DNA from: Ascidiaceihabitans sp.
GTDB lineage: Bacteria; Pseudomonadota; Alphaproteobacteria; Rhodobacterales; Rhodobacteraceae
DNA: 48,752 bases
Reading direction: 5' to 3'
Assembly (NCBI GenBank): GCA_028825475.1
Contig: JAPKAB010000019.1
Location: 1 to 48,752, forward strand
This document shows positions 16,600 to 25,164 of the stretch, in pieces. The translations under genes and the position numbers were made by a program. The notes beneath the pieces are model-generated. The model was not told the DNA's origin. It ran no database searches and saw nothing but the letters and a program-made list of their open reading frames with translations. Within the stretch, counting starts at the first letter, position 1. Each line of letters starts with the position of its first letter.

Positions 16600-17621
16600 A
16601 GTTTGGTTCGGTTCTAACATCTCAAGCTGTTGGGGCTGTGCTTGCCCATTCGCTTCATGTTCAGTCCGGCGCGAACGGTACCAGTTACCGGATTGCCAAG
16701 GGCACTGTCCTTACAAATGAACATACCAATGACCTTTTAGCGGATCAGCAGACTGACATTGTTGTCGCGCGTCTTGAAAACGGGGACGTTGAGGAAAACG
16801 AGGCTGCAACACGATTGGCGGCAGCGGTTGCGCCAGATGCGGCTCAATTTGGGGTGCGAATTTCGGCTGCGGGGGCAGGGCGTGTTAACTTATACGCAAT
16901 CAACCCAGGGGTTGTGGTGGTTGATGAGGCGGCTGTAATGGCGCTGAACGCAGTGGATCCGATGATTACAATGGCAACGGTTCCACAATTTCATCGGACT
17001 GATAGCAACAGTATGATCGCAACGATTAAGATTATTGCCTATTCGGTCCCGCAATCGTCATTGTCACAGGCCGCAAGCGTAGCTGCCAATGCCATTCGTA
17101 TTGCAACACCGCAGTATCGAACAGCTACATTGATCGAAACGCAGGTTGGCGATGAAATTCCCTCAATCAAGGGCCGTGACGCCATGCGTGGGCGATTGGA
17201 TCGTTTTGGTGTTGAGCTGCTTGAACGAACGGTTGTGCCACATAATGAGGCGGCTATTACGACGGCTTTGTCAGAAGCTGAAGGGGAGTTCGTTTTGTTA
17301 CTCACTGCCTCTGCAACGTCAGATCCCATGGATGTTGGTCCCCAAGCGTTGCGCCAAGCAGGCGGTGAAGTCACAGGTTTTGGAATGCCAGTTGATCCCG
17401 GAAACCTCTTATTTTTTGGTCAGTTAGACGCAAAGCCAGTGATTGGATTGCCAGGTTGTGCCCGGTCCCCTGCATTAAACGGGGCCGATTGGGTTCTGGA
17501 ACGACTGCTGTGTGGAATATCACTGTCACAAAGGGACATTGCGGCGATGGGGGTGGGTGGTTTGCTTAAGGAAATCCCAACCAGACCCCAGCCACGCGCA
17601 AGAGTTCTGCCAAGAACGTAG
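16596..17621 (+). CDS. Molybdopterin-binding protein (MoeA/MogA-like domain)
   Basis: The 341-residue product matches the molybdopterin-binding half of proteins that in many Rhodobacterales continue into a MobA/MocA-like nucleotidyltransferase domain. I see the N-terminal region beginning MKFGSVLTSQAVGAVLAHS and the molybdopterin-binding core ending in GLPGCARSPALNGADWVLERLL near residue 285. The frame stops after the linker (EIPTRPQPRARVLPRT), and no transferase domain follows in the next 100 nt. It is coupled to xdhC by an ATGA overlap. A role in preparing the cofactor for CoxL is inferred. Confidence 0.75.
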   Translation: MKFGSVLTSQAVGAVLAHSLHVQSGANGTSYRIAKGTVLTNEHTNDLLADQQTDIVVARLENGDVEENEAATRLAAAVAPDAAQFGVRISAAGAGRVNLYAINPGVVVVDEAAVMALNAVDPMITMATVPQFHRTDSNSMIATIKIIAYSVPQSSLSQAASVAANAIRIATPQYRTATLIETQVGDEIPSIKGRDAMRGRLDRFGVELLERTVVPHNEAAITTALSEAEGEFVLLLTASATSDPMDVGPQALRQAGGEVTGFGMPVDPGNLLFFGQLDAKPVIGLPGCARSPALNGADWVLERLLCGISLSQRDIAAMGVGGLLKEIPTRPQPRARVLPRT

Positions 17622-17718
17622 GGTCATTCCGCATGCCGTAGGGGAAGATTTTTGTTCTCAAGTGGCCCACACCATGCTTAACTCAATTTAATTACAACGA
17701 AACAACAGGGAGAGAGAT

Positions 17719-18204
17719 ATGGCACAGGTCACGATGATCGTGAACGGCAAAGCCGCGTCTGGCACAGTTGAGGGACGCACGCTTTTGTCTTCATTCTTGC
17801 GCGAGACGTTGGATTTGACCGGAACGCACGTTGGGTGCGACACCAGCCAATGTGGGGCATGCGTGGTGCACGTTGATGGGGTCGCTGTTAAATCCTGCAC
17901 CATGCTTGCTGCCGAGGCTGATGGCGCAGATGTTGCAACGATTGAAGGCCAAGCGGCACCTGACGGCACGTTGAATACAATCCAACAAGCGTTTCAGGAC
18001 CACCATGGTTTGCAGTGTGGTTTCTGTACCCCGGGCATGGTGATGACGACTGCGGCTTTGTTGAAAGACAATCCCAAGCCATCAGAGCAAGAAATTCGTG
18101 TGCATTTGGAGGGCAATATTTGCCGCTGCACGGGATACCACAACATCATCAAGGCAATCTATGCCGCGTCCGGACAGGACGTTGCTGCATTGGGTGCAGA
18201 TTAA
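17719..18204 (+). CDS. coxS: Aerobic CO dehydrogenase-type small (2Fe-2S) subunit
   Basis: The 161-residue protein has both [2Fe-2S] clusters of the xanthine oxidase family small subunit: Cys40, 45, 48 and 60 for the plant-type ferredoxin domain, and Cys100, 103, 135 and 137 for the four-helix domain (CGFCTPGMV and CRCTGYHN). It passes electrons from the molybdenum centre to the FAD subunit. GGGAGAG precedes the ATG. It is first in a coxS-coxL-coxM order, as in form II clusters. Substrate may not be CO. Confidence 0.92.
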   Translation: MAQVTMIVNGKAASGTVEGRTLLSSFLRETLDLTGTHVGCDTSQCGACVVHVDGVAVKSCTMLAAEADGADVATIEGQAAPDGTLNTIQQAFQDHHGLQCGFCTPGMVMTTAALLKDNPKPSEQEIRVHLEGNICRCTGYHNIIKAIYAASGQDVAALGAD

Positions 18205-18259
18205 CTTCAAACGAACGGGGGAGGGAGAGTTCCCCAGCGTTTCAATCCAAAAATCATGG

Positions 18260-18280
18260 AAAGGCGGATGCCCCGCCTTT
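18260..18280 (+). terminator. Hairpin between coxS and coxL
   Basis: AAAGGCGG pairs with CCGCCTTT around a 5-nt loop, followed by a short T. It lies 56 nt after the coxS stop and could attenuate transcription into coxL or mark a processing point. Confidence 0.5.
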
Positions 18281-18337
18281 TGACCAAACATAAGCGCATG
18301 ATTGACAACAGTTGATCTGCGATAGGGAGGAAAGACC

Positions 18338-20719
18338 ATGCCAAAAGACGGTGAAATTAAAAGCGGAATTGGTGCCAGCAGCAAGCGGCGCGAGGACGTT
18401 CGGTTCCTAACAGGGAACGGCAATTATACAGATGACATCAATATTCGCGGACAGGCCTATGTGTTCTTCCTGCGCTCAGATATTGCGCACGGCACATTGA
18501 ACTCTGTCGACACATCCGCCGCAGCTGCGATGCCGGGTGTTGTCCAGATTTTCACGGGTGCTGACTTTGAAGCTGTAGGTGGTATCCCTTGTGGTTGGCT
18601 TGTAACCGACAAGCACGGCGAACCGATGCAGGAACCTAAACACCCCGTTTTGGCGCATGGAAAAGTACGCCACGTTGGCGAGCCAATTGCTGCTGTTGTA
18701 GCTGATAGCTTGGAACAGGCACGCGATGCAGCAGAGGCGATCGAGGTCGATAGTTCTGAGCTGCCTGCTGTGATCAACATGAAGGACGCCTTTAAAGAGG
18801 GCGCAACCAAGGTCCACGACGATCTAACATCCAATCTTTGTTACGATTGGGGATTTGTTGAAGAAAACAAAGGCGCGGTTGATGAGGCATTTAAGAATGC
18901 CCACCACGTGACCACGCTTGAGTTGGTCAACAACCGCCTTGTAGCAAACCCGATGGAACCGCGTGTTGCCATTGGTGATTATGCCCGTAGCGATGAACAA
19001 CACACGCTCTACACCACGTCCCAAAACCCACACGTAATCCGTCTGTTGATGGGCGCATTTGTTTTGGGCATTCCGGAACACAAACTGCGCGTCATCTCAC
19101 CAGATGTTGGCGGCGGATTTGGCACTAAAATCTTCCATTATCAGGAAGAAGCGTTTTGTACCTTCGCGGCCAAGGCCTGTAATCGTCCAGTGAAATGGAC
19201 TTCGTCGCGTTCGGAGGCATTCATGTCGGATGCACATGGCCGTGACCACGTTACCACCATTCAGTTGGCGCTTGATAAAGACAACAACTTTACAGCACTA
19301 CGCACGGATACTTTGGCCAACATGGGTGCATATTTATCCACCTTTGCTTCATCAGTCCCAACATGGCTACATGGCACGTTGATGGCGGGCAATTATAAAA
19401 CGCCGCTGATCTATGTGAACGTCAAAGCAATGTTTACCAACACGGTGCCTGTAGATGCATATCGTGGCGCTGGACGCCCTGAAGCGACCTATCAAATCGA
19501 ACGTGTTATCGACATGGCTGCGCGTGAGTTGGGCGCTGATCCAGTGGCATTGCGTCGTCAGAACTATGTGACTGAATTCCCATATGCCACGCCTGTGGCT
19601 GTGGAATATGACACAGGTGATTATCACGCGACGATGGATAAGTTGGAAGAGATCGGTGATTTCACCGGCTTTGAAGCACGCCGCAAAGAATCCGAGGCCA
19701 AAGGCAAATGGCGTGGACTGGGCATCAACAACTACATTGAGGCTTGTGGCATCGCGCCGTCGAACCTCGTTGGTCAGTTAGGTGCGCGTGCCGGTCTTTA
19801 TGATGCCGCTACGGTGCGTGTGAACGCGACGGGTTCCATCTCTGTTATGGTCGGGGCGCACAGCCACGGGCAGGGGCATGAAACCGCATTCCCGCAGGTT
19901 GTTGCAGATATGATTGGTATCGACGAAAGTCAGATCGATATTGTCCACGGTGATACCTCTAAGATCCCATTCGGGATGGGGACCTACGGTTCGCGTTCTC
20001 TCGCGGTTTGTGGGTCTGCAATGGTACGCGCCACGGAAAAGATCATCGCGAAGGCCAAGAAGATCGCGGCTCACCTTCTGGAAGCTTCAGACACTGATAT
20101 CGAACTAAAGGACGGTATGTTCAGCGTTGCAGGCACGGACAAGTCTGTGGCTTGGGGCGATGTTACCTTGGCGGCTTACGTTCCACATAACTATCCTTTG
20201 GAAGAGATCGAACCCGGTTTGGAAGAAACTGCGTTCTATGATCCGTCAAACTTTACTTACCCTGCAGGGGCTTACGCCTGTGAAGTTGAAGTTGATCCGG
20301 ATACTGGCAAAGTTACGATCGAACGGTTTTCCGCTGCGGATGATTTCGGCAACGTCATCAATCCGATGATCGTTTCTGGACAAGTACATGGTGGGATCGC
20401 CCAAGGGGTTGGTCAGGCTTTGCTTGAGGGTTGTTCCTATGATGAGGAAAGCGGCCAGTTGTTGACGGGGTCCTACATGGATTACGCGATGCCACGTGCC
20501 GATGATCTGCCGTTCTATTCGGTTGATCATTCTTGCCAAACGCCTTGCACACACAACCCATTGGGTGTGAAGGGATGCGGTGAGGCTGGTGCGATTGGAT
20601 CGCCTCCATCGGTTGTGAATGCTGTGATTGATGCGCTCCATTCGGGCGGTAAGGAGGTGGCGCATATCGACATGCCACTGACGCCAGACCGCGTATGGAA
20701 TGCGATCAACAACGCTTGA
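18338..20719 (+). CDS. coxL: CO dehydrogenase-type molybdenum large subunit, form II
   Basis: The 793-residue protein is a full-length molybdopterin hydroxylase large subunit. The active-site loop reads AYRGAGR (residues 374-380), the form II signature, rather than the AYxCSFR of true CO-oxidising form I enzymes. The catalytic Glu is present (Glu749 in GCGEAGAIGS). GGGAGG precedes the ATG. It is flanked by coxS and coxM, with xdhC upstream. Form II enzymes have uncertain substrates; CO oxidation should not be assumed. Confidence 0.93.
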   Translation: MPKDGEIKSGIGASSKRREDVRFLTGNGNYTDDINIRGQAYVFFLRSDIAHGTLNSVDTSAAAAMPGVVQIFTGADFEAVGGIPCGWLVTDKHGEPMQEPKHPVLAHGKVRHVGEPIAAVVADSLEQARDAAEAIEVDSSELPAVINMKDAFKEGATKVHDDLTSNLCYDWGFVEENKGAVDEAFKNAHHVTTLELVNNRLVANPMEPRVAIGDYARSDEQHTLYTTSQNPHVIRLLMGAFVLGIPEHKLRVISPDVGGGFGTKIFHYQEEAFCTFAAKACNRPVKWTSSRSEAFMSDAHGRDHVTTIQLALDKDNNFTALRTDTLANMGAYLSTFASSVPTWLHGTLMAGNYKTPLIYVNVKAMFTNTVPVDAYRGAGRPEATYQIERVIDMAARELGADPVALRRQNYVTEFPYATPVAVEYDTGDYHATMDKLEEIGDFTGFEARRKESEAKGKWRGLGINNYIEACGIAPSNLVGQLGARAGLYDAATVRVNATGSISVMVGAHSHGQGHETAFPQVVADMIGIDESQIDIVHGDTSKIPFGMGTYGSRSLAVCGSAMVRATEKIIAKAKKIAAHLLEASDTDIELKDGMFSVAGTDKSVAWGDVTLAAYVPHNYPLEEIEPGLEETAFYDPSNFTYPAGAYACEVEVDPDTGKVTIERFSAADDFGNVINPMIVSGQVHGGIAQGVGQALLEGCSYDEESGQLLTGSYMDYAMPRADDLPFYSVDHSCQTPCTHNPLGVKGCGEAGAIGSPPSVVNAVIDALHSGGKEVAHIDMPLTPDRVWNAINNA

Positions 20720-20804
20720 ATTTGAGGCTGGGGCACGGCCCCAACTCTTGTGATGTTTTTGGCCATTTAACCCAGCAATGGGCGGCCAACTGAAAGGACA
20801 AAAG

Positions 20805-21593
20805 ATGTATAACTTTGAATTTGAGAAACCCAGCAGCATTGCCGATGCAGTTGCAGCATTGGGAGGCGACGAGGCGCAGGCCTTGGGCGGGGGGCAAACC
20901 CTTATCCCAACGCTGAAACAACGCCTTGCTTCGCCAACAACATTGGTAAGTCTGTCTAACATTCCTGAGATGCAAGGCATTTGCACTGGCGATGACGGCG
21001 CACTGTGCATTGGTGGGTCAACGACACACGGCGCTGTTGCATCGGGCGCTGGTGCTTATCTTGGCCTAGCAGCGCTTGCAGGGCATATCGGTGATCCAGC
21101 AGTCCGCAATCGTGGGACAATTGGCGGCTCACTGGCCAACAACGATCCATCTGCATGTTACCCCGCGGCTGCATTGGCATCAGGTGCCACGTTGGTCACC
21201 AATACACGTGAAATCGCGGCGGATGACTATTTTCTTGGGATGTTTGAAACCGCGCTGGAAGAGGGCGAAATCGTCACCGAGGTGCGTTTCCCAATTCCAG
21301 AGGTTTCACACTACGAAAAGTTCGTACAACCAGCTTCGCGTTTCGCGCTTGTTGGTGTGATGGTGGCCAAGTTCGCTGATGGCGTGCGCGTTGCAATCAC
21401 GGGGGCATCTGAGGAGGGCGTGTTCCGTTGGGCTGAGGCCGAAGCGGCGTTGTCAGCTAACTTCTCATCAGATGCGTTAGATGGTCTGACATTGGATGCA
21501 GACAACATGATCGGTGACTTGCATGGTTCCAAAGAGTACCGCGCGCACCTATGTGGTGTGATTGCCAAACGGGCTGTTGCTAAGGCCGCATGA
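20805..21593 (+). CDS. coxM: CO dehydrogenase-type FAD subunit
   Basis: I place the start at 20805 (MYNFEFEKPSS), which has AAAGGA six bases upstream, giving 262 residues; an upstream in-frame ATG would add nine non-conserved residues. The FAD-binding motifs of the family are visible: LGGGQTLIP near residue 37 and the RNRGTIGGSLANNDPS segment near residues 101-116. It takes electrons from CoxS. No coxG, coxD, coxE or coxF gene follows; a terminator comes next. Confidence 0.92.
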   Translation: MYNFEFEKPSSIADAVAALGGDEAQALGGGQTLIPTLKQRLASPTTLVSLSNIPEMQGICTGDDGALCIGGSTTHGAVASGAGAYLGLAALAGHIGDPAVRNRGTIGGSLANNDPSACYPAAALASGATLVTNTREIAADDYFLGMFETALEEGEIVTEVRFPIPEVSHYEKFVQPASRFALVGVMVAKFADGVRVAITGASEEGVFRWAEAEAALSANFSSDALDGLTLDADNMIGDLHGSKEYRAHLCGVIAKRAVAKAA

Positions 21594-21606
21594 TTTAAGC
21601 CGGATT

Positions 21607-21645
21607 AAAAAAGGCCTCGTTGGATTGTATCCAGCGGGGCCTTTT
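21607..21645. terminator. Bidirectional terminator between coxM and the SDR gene
   Basis: AAAAGGCCTCGTTGGAT pairs with ATCCAGCGGGGCCTTTT (with G-T pairs) around a TGT loop, with A- and T-rich flanks. It separates the convergent coxM and SDR genes. Confidence 0.85.
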
Positions 21646-21659
21646 GTTCGATAAAGTGA

Positions 21660-22409
21660 TTAGATAGAGCCAGCTTCGACCATAAAGTTTGAAGCGGTGC
21701 ACATCGCTGCATCGTCTGACGCGAGGAACAGCACCATTCGCGCAACGTACACTGGGTCAATCAGATCAGGCAGGCATTGGCTTTTGCGATGGGCCTCTAA
21801 CCCTTCGGGTGTTGCCCACAATTCCTTTTGGCGATCTGTCATTATCCAGCCGGGGACGACAGTATTAATGCGAATGCGATGTTGCCCCAGATCACGCGCC
21901 ATTGTCCGCGTAAGGCCATGAACCGCAGCCTTGGCCGTTGCATAGGCCGGAAAGCCGCCAACAGTTTCCCACCAAGAGTTGGAACCAAGGTTGATGATCG
22001 ATCCGCCCCCCATCTCAATCATCGCAGGTGCAATGGCTTGGATGGCGAAGAACATGTGGCGCAGGTTGGTGTCCATGCGCTCATCCCAATATTCGGGCGT
22101 AACGTCCTGCCAGTTATGGCGGTCATCGCGGGCCGCGTTGTTGGCAAGGACACTGAAAGGGCCCATTTGATCAGCCAGTTTGGCAATTGCGGTCTGCATC
22201 TGAGGAATATTACGTAAATCGCATATGGCATGCGGGGCACCTGTCGCCTCCGTTACAAGCGCGGAGTTCTCAACATCGCGATCAAGGAAGGCGACGTGGG
22301 CACCTTGGGCTGCAAATGCTTCAACGGTCATACGGCCAATACCGGATGCGCCACCTGTGACGAGAACCGATTTGCCCTTGAGGCTGGGATAATTGGCGAA
22401 TTGGGACAT
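21660..22409 (-). CDS. Short-chain dehydrogenase/reductase
   Basis: The 249-residue protein is a classical SDR: TGGASGIG nucleotide motif near residue 18, the NNAARDD segment near 91 (NNAG position), the active-site Ser in NLGSNSWW, and the YATAK Tyr-Lys pair. Asp42 after the second strand (FLDRD) suggests NAD preference. The last residues form the usual C-terminal substrate region. CGGAG precedes the ATG. The substrate cannot be read; a sugar or hydroxyacid is plausible. It stands alone between two terminators. Confidence 0.88.
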   Translation of the reverse strand: MSQFANYPSLKGKSVLVTGGASGIGRMTVEAFAAQGAHVAFLDRDVENSALVTEATGAPHAICDLRNIPQMQTAIAKLADQMGPFSVLANNAARDDRHNWQDVTPEYWDERMDTNLRHMFFAIQAIAPAMIEMGGGSIINLGSNSWWETVGGFPAYATAKAAVHGLTRTMARDLGQHRIRINTVVPGWIMTDRQKELWATPEGLEAHRKSQCLPDLIDPVYVARMVLFLASDDAAMCTASNFMVEAGSI

Positions 22410-22435
22410 TGGGCACTCCGGTCAGTAGAAATGAA

Positions 22436-22465
22436 AAAAGCCGCACGTCAAGCGGTGCGGCCTTT
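22436..22465 (-). terminator. infC terminator
   Basis: GCCGCAC and GTGCGGC pair around an 8-nt loop, with A-run and T-run flanks. On the minus strand it ends in CTTTTTT, 24 nt after the infC stop. Confidence 0.8.
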
Positions 22466-22488
22466 TAAAAAGTCTTCGGTGAAACAGC

Positions 22489-23040
22489 TTAACCCTTTGA
22501 AGGCAGCTGACCGATAAGCATGACCATTTGGCGGCCTTCCATTTTCGGGAAGTTTTCGACCTTGCCGTGCTCTTTTGTGTCTTCTGCAACGCGCTCTAGC
22601 AATTCACGACCCAAGTTAAGGTGGGCCATCTCGCGGCCACGGAAACGAAGGGTTACTTTTACTTTGTCGCCGTTTTCAAGAAACTTGAAAACGTTACGCA
22701 TTTTGACTTCGTAATCATTGGTGTCCGTATTCGGACGGAATTTGACTTCCTTGATCTCAATGATCTTTTGTTTCTTGCGTGCCTCAGATTCGCGTTTCTG
22801 GGTCTCGTATTTAAACTTGCCGAAATCCATGATCTTACAGACCGGTGGATTGGCGTTTGGCGAGATCTCTACCAGATCAAGACTGGCTTCGTCAGCCATC
22901 ACCATAGCGCGGGATGGGGAAACAACGCCTACGTTTTCGCCGTCAGCGCCAATGAGGCGGATTTCAGCATTGCGGATTTTGTCGTTGATGCGTGGGCCAG
23001 TGTCACGTTGTGGCGGCGCGTTATGAGGTCTGCGAGCGAT
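22489..23040 (-). CDS. infC: Translation initiation factor IF-3, ATC start
   Basis: IF-3 prevents subunit joining and checks the start codon. The conserved protein begins [20 protein letters not shown] and runs through both domains ([25 protein letters not shown], then the C-terminal RFRGREMAH). No ATG, GTG or TTG lies between the ribosome binding site AAAGGAC (23048-23054) and this sequence; an ATC at 23040 sits at good spacing. I therefore call ATC as the start, giving 183 residues. Non-canonical starts in infC let IF-3 repress its own synthesis. The frame stays open to an ATG at 23115, but that extension is not IF-3-like. Confidence 0.88.
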   Translation of the reverse strand: MARRPHNAPPQRDTGPRINDKIRNAEIRLIGADGENVGVVSPSRAMVMADEASLDLVEISPNANPPVCKIMDFGKFKYETQKRESEARKKQKIIEIKEVKFRPNTDTNDYEVKMRNVFKFLENGDKVKVTLRFRGREMAHLNLGRELLERVAEDTKEHGKVENFPKMEGRQMVMLIGQLPSKG

Positions 23041-23047
23041 GAGATTC

Positions 23048-23054
23048 GTCCTTT
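23048..23054 (-). promoter_or_regulatory. infC ribosome binding site deciding the ATC start
   Basis: AAAGGAC on the minus strand is followed by GAATCTC and then ATC at 23040. It is the only strong site upstream of conserved IF-3 sequence and argues against the distant ATG at 23115. Confidence 0.65.
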
Positions 23055-23239
23055 GGTTATTACATGTCTCTAGTGGTGCAAAGTAAACATGGGCGTAGCC
23101 CTCCGCAAGACGCAATTTCAGCTGCTATGTGCCAAAATCGTACGTTTTCCCCCTTGTACCTTTCCTTTTGCCCCCTCATTTGACACCTCATACAGCGCAG
23201 TACCAATACCTGCGTGTGAATGTCTGAGGGGACAAAGTT

Positions 23240-24073
23240 ATGAAAAATCTATTGTGGATCGTTGTTGCTGCCGTAATCGCGGGCGGTAGCTATATGCTAT
23301 ATTCGGGTTCCAGCCCAAAAGAATTGATGGACTCTGCTGCTGACGCGGTGAACGCACCAGAAGCATTGGAAGCTGCATCTGACGCTGTTGGCGATGCGGT
23401 TGAAGCAACTGAAGGCGCTGTTGCTGGCGCGGTTGACGCTGCAAGCGACGCAACTGCAGCCGCAGCTGAAGAAGCTGCAGCCGCCGTTGCAGCCGCCGTT
23501 GCAGCCGCAAAGGAAGCTGCCGACGCAGCCGCTGCTAAAGTAGCTGAAGAAGCAGCCGCTGCTGCAGCCGCCGCGACTGAGGCTGCAGAGGCTGCTGCTG
23601 CCAAAGCCGCTGAAGAAGCTGCCGCTGCAGCAGAGGCCGCAGAAGCAGCCGCTGCTAAAGTTGCGGAAGAAGCAGCCGCCGCTGCAGCAGAAACTGCTGA
23701 AGCAGCTGTAGATACAGCAACAGACACTGCAGCAGCGGCAACCGACGCTGTTACTGACGCAGCAGCTGCAACAACAGAAGCCGCGACTGACACAGCCGCA
23801 GCGGCAGTTGAAACAGCAACAGACGCCGTTGCAGGTACAACTGAAGCAGCGACTGATACAGCAGCTACAACAACCGAGGCTGCTTCTGGTGGCATGGCTG
23901 ATTTGCTGTCAGTTGATGGTTTCAACTTGGCCAAGGTATCCGAGATGATTGACGGTTCGGAAATTGGTGCGTTCCAAAAGACAGCGCTGAAAACAGCACT
24001 GGAAAAAGCCAAGGACAACCCTGAAGTTTTGCAAACTGTTTTGGACAAGATCAAAGAAGCCGCTGGCCTTTAA
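23240..24073 (+). CDS. Alanine-rich membrane-anchored rod protein
   Basis: The 277-residue product has one hydrophobic N-terminal segment (residues ~4-21, LLWIVVAAVIAGGSYMLY) that would anchor it. A long low-complexity region (about residues 30-220) of Ala, Glu, Thr, Asp and Lys follows, with repeats such as AAAKVAEEAAAA early and TEAATDTAA later. It ends in a distinct, ordinary-composition domain of about 55 residues from ADLLSVDGFN to the end. I read it as a helical rod presenting a C-terminal domain, in the periplasm or cytoplasm. AGGGGA precedes the ATG. No family recognised; TolA-like architecture is only an analogy. Confidence 0.75.
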   Translation: MKNLLWIVVAAVIAGGSYMLYSGSSPKELMDSAADAVNAPEALEAASDAVGDAVEATEGAVAGAVDAASDATAAAAEEAAAAVAAAVAAAKEAADAAAAKVAEEAAAAAAAATEAAEAAAAKAAEEAAAAAEAAEAAAAKVAEEAAAAAAETAEAAVDTATDTAAAATDAVTDAAAATTEAATDTAAAAVETATDAVAGTTEAATDTAATTTEAASGGMADLLSVDGFNLAKVSEMIDGSEIGAFQKTALKTALEKAKDNPEVLQTVLDKIKEAAGL

Positions 24074-24095
24074 TCTAATCCACACAAAATGACCG

Positions 24096-24122
24096 AAACC
24101 GCGCCTATCATGGGCGCGGTTT
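24096..24122 (+). terminator. Terminator after the alanine-rich gene
   Basis: AAACCGCGCC pairs with GGCGCGGTTT around a 7-nt loop, followed by more T's. It lies 22 nt after the stop. Confidence 0.85.
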
Positions 24123-24154
24123 TTTATTGTTCAATTGATTTTTATGAAGAAAAA

Positions 24155-24197
24155 GGGGCTTTGCCCCCGCGCCTAGCGGCGCTCCCCCAGAGTTTAT
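24155..24197. repeat. Dispersed intergenic repeat, copy 2
   Basis: GGGGCTTTGCCCCC, a GC-rich palindrome (GCGCCTAGCGGCGC) and CTCCCCCAGAGTTTAT repeat the unit at 5071-5110 with small differences in the middle. It lies between the convergent alanine-rich gene and fpr. Confidence 0.7.
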
Positions 24198-24243
24198 TTG
24201 GCAAGATGAAGATAAGCTCCAACGTAGGGGGAGCGGTCTTGGT

Positions 24244-25092
24244 TTAGCCTACGAAGGCTTTTTCGATAACGTAGTGTTTAGGGTCCGAATTTGCCCCTTC
24301 CTCAAGGCCAAAGCCCTCTAGGATCACTTTGATGTCTTTGTTCAGCCCCATAGACCCACAAACCATCGCGCGGTCCGTGTCGACGGAAATCCCGTCGATC
24401 CCTAGATCTTTGAACACTGTCCCATCTTCCAACAGCGTCGTGATGCGGCCCATTTTTGGGCTCTCTTCACGTGTGGTGGTTGGGTAATAGCGGATCTTGG
24501 CAAGGTTTTCGGCACCGATCAATTCCTGCATCATCTCGTCGGCTTGCAGGTCTTCGATCAGTTTGCGGCTGTATTCCAGCTCTGCCACGTCGCGGCAGGT
24601 GTGGGTGATGATGACCTCGTCATAGTCCTCATATGTCTGTGGTTCACGCAGCAGGGATGCGAAGGGGGCAAAGCCTGTGCCGGTTGCGAAGAACCAAATG
24701 CGTTTGCCCGGTAGTAATGCATCATGCACCAAAGTGCCCACAGGTTTAGGGCGCATGATGATTTCATCACCGACCTTGATGTGTTGCAGACGCGATGTCA
24801 GCGGACCGTCTTGAACCTTGATAGAATAGAATTCCATCTCGTCGTCCCATGCAGGGGAGGCGATGGAATAGGCACGCAGCAATGGTTTTTGCTTGCCCGT
24901 TTCAGGATGCGGTTCACCCATCAAGCCAATCATAACGAATTCGCCGGAGCGAAAACGCAAGGACGCGGGGCGCGTCACGCGAAATGAGAACAGGCGATCG
25001 GTCCAGTGCGTCACGGATGTGACGGTTTGGGCGTCGGGCAAGGTCGGGGCTTTGGTCGCGGATGTGGTGTTCACTGCTGTTTGCTCGGTCAT
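24244..25092 (-). CDS. fpr: Ferredoxin-NADP+ reductase
   Basis: I take the ATG at 25092 (MTEQTAVNTT), giving 282 residues; a GTG 15 bases upstream is also in frame. The protein has the FAD-binding RAYSIAS motif, the GPLTSRLQH segment, the NADP-binding ATGTGFAPF loop and a C-terminal end (YVIEKAFVG) of the bacterial plant-type FNR family. It exchanges electrons between NADPH and ferredoxin or flavodoxin. It lies 72 nt downstream of the sulfate assimilation operon, on the same strand. That operon has no CysJ flavoprotein, so Fpr may help supply sulfite reductase. Confidence 0.92.
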   Translation of the reverse strand: MTEQTAVNTTSATKAPTLPDAQTVTSVTHWTDRLFSFRVTRPASLRFRSGEFVMIGLMGEPHPETGKQKPLLRAYSIASPAWDDEMEFYSIKVQDGPLTSRLQHIKVGDEIIMRPKPVGTLVHDALLPGKRIWFFATGTGFAPFASLLREPQTYEDYDEVIITHTCRDVAELEYSRKLIEDLQADEMMQELIGAENLAKIRYYPTTTREESPKMGRITTLLEDGTVFKDLGIDGISVDTDRAMVCGSMGLNKDIKVILEGFGLEEGANSDPKHYVIEKAFVG

Positions 25093-25164
25093 AGCTGAAA
25101 ATGTCACAAGGGAACCCTTGCGCCTTTGATCTAGGGAATATGGGGATGTTTGGAAAGAGGGTAA

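Noticed and set aside
23041..23115. N-terminal extension of IF-3 from an ATG at 23115
   Set aside because: The residues do not resemble IF-3 and a strong ribosome binding site lies inside this extension.
23290..24054. Long open frame (254 codons) on the minus strand opposite the alanine-rich gene
   Set aside because: It is the mirror of a GCN-rich repeat, giving Ala/Ser repeats with no start signal or family match.
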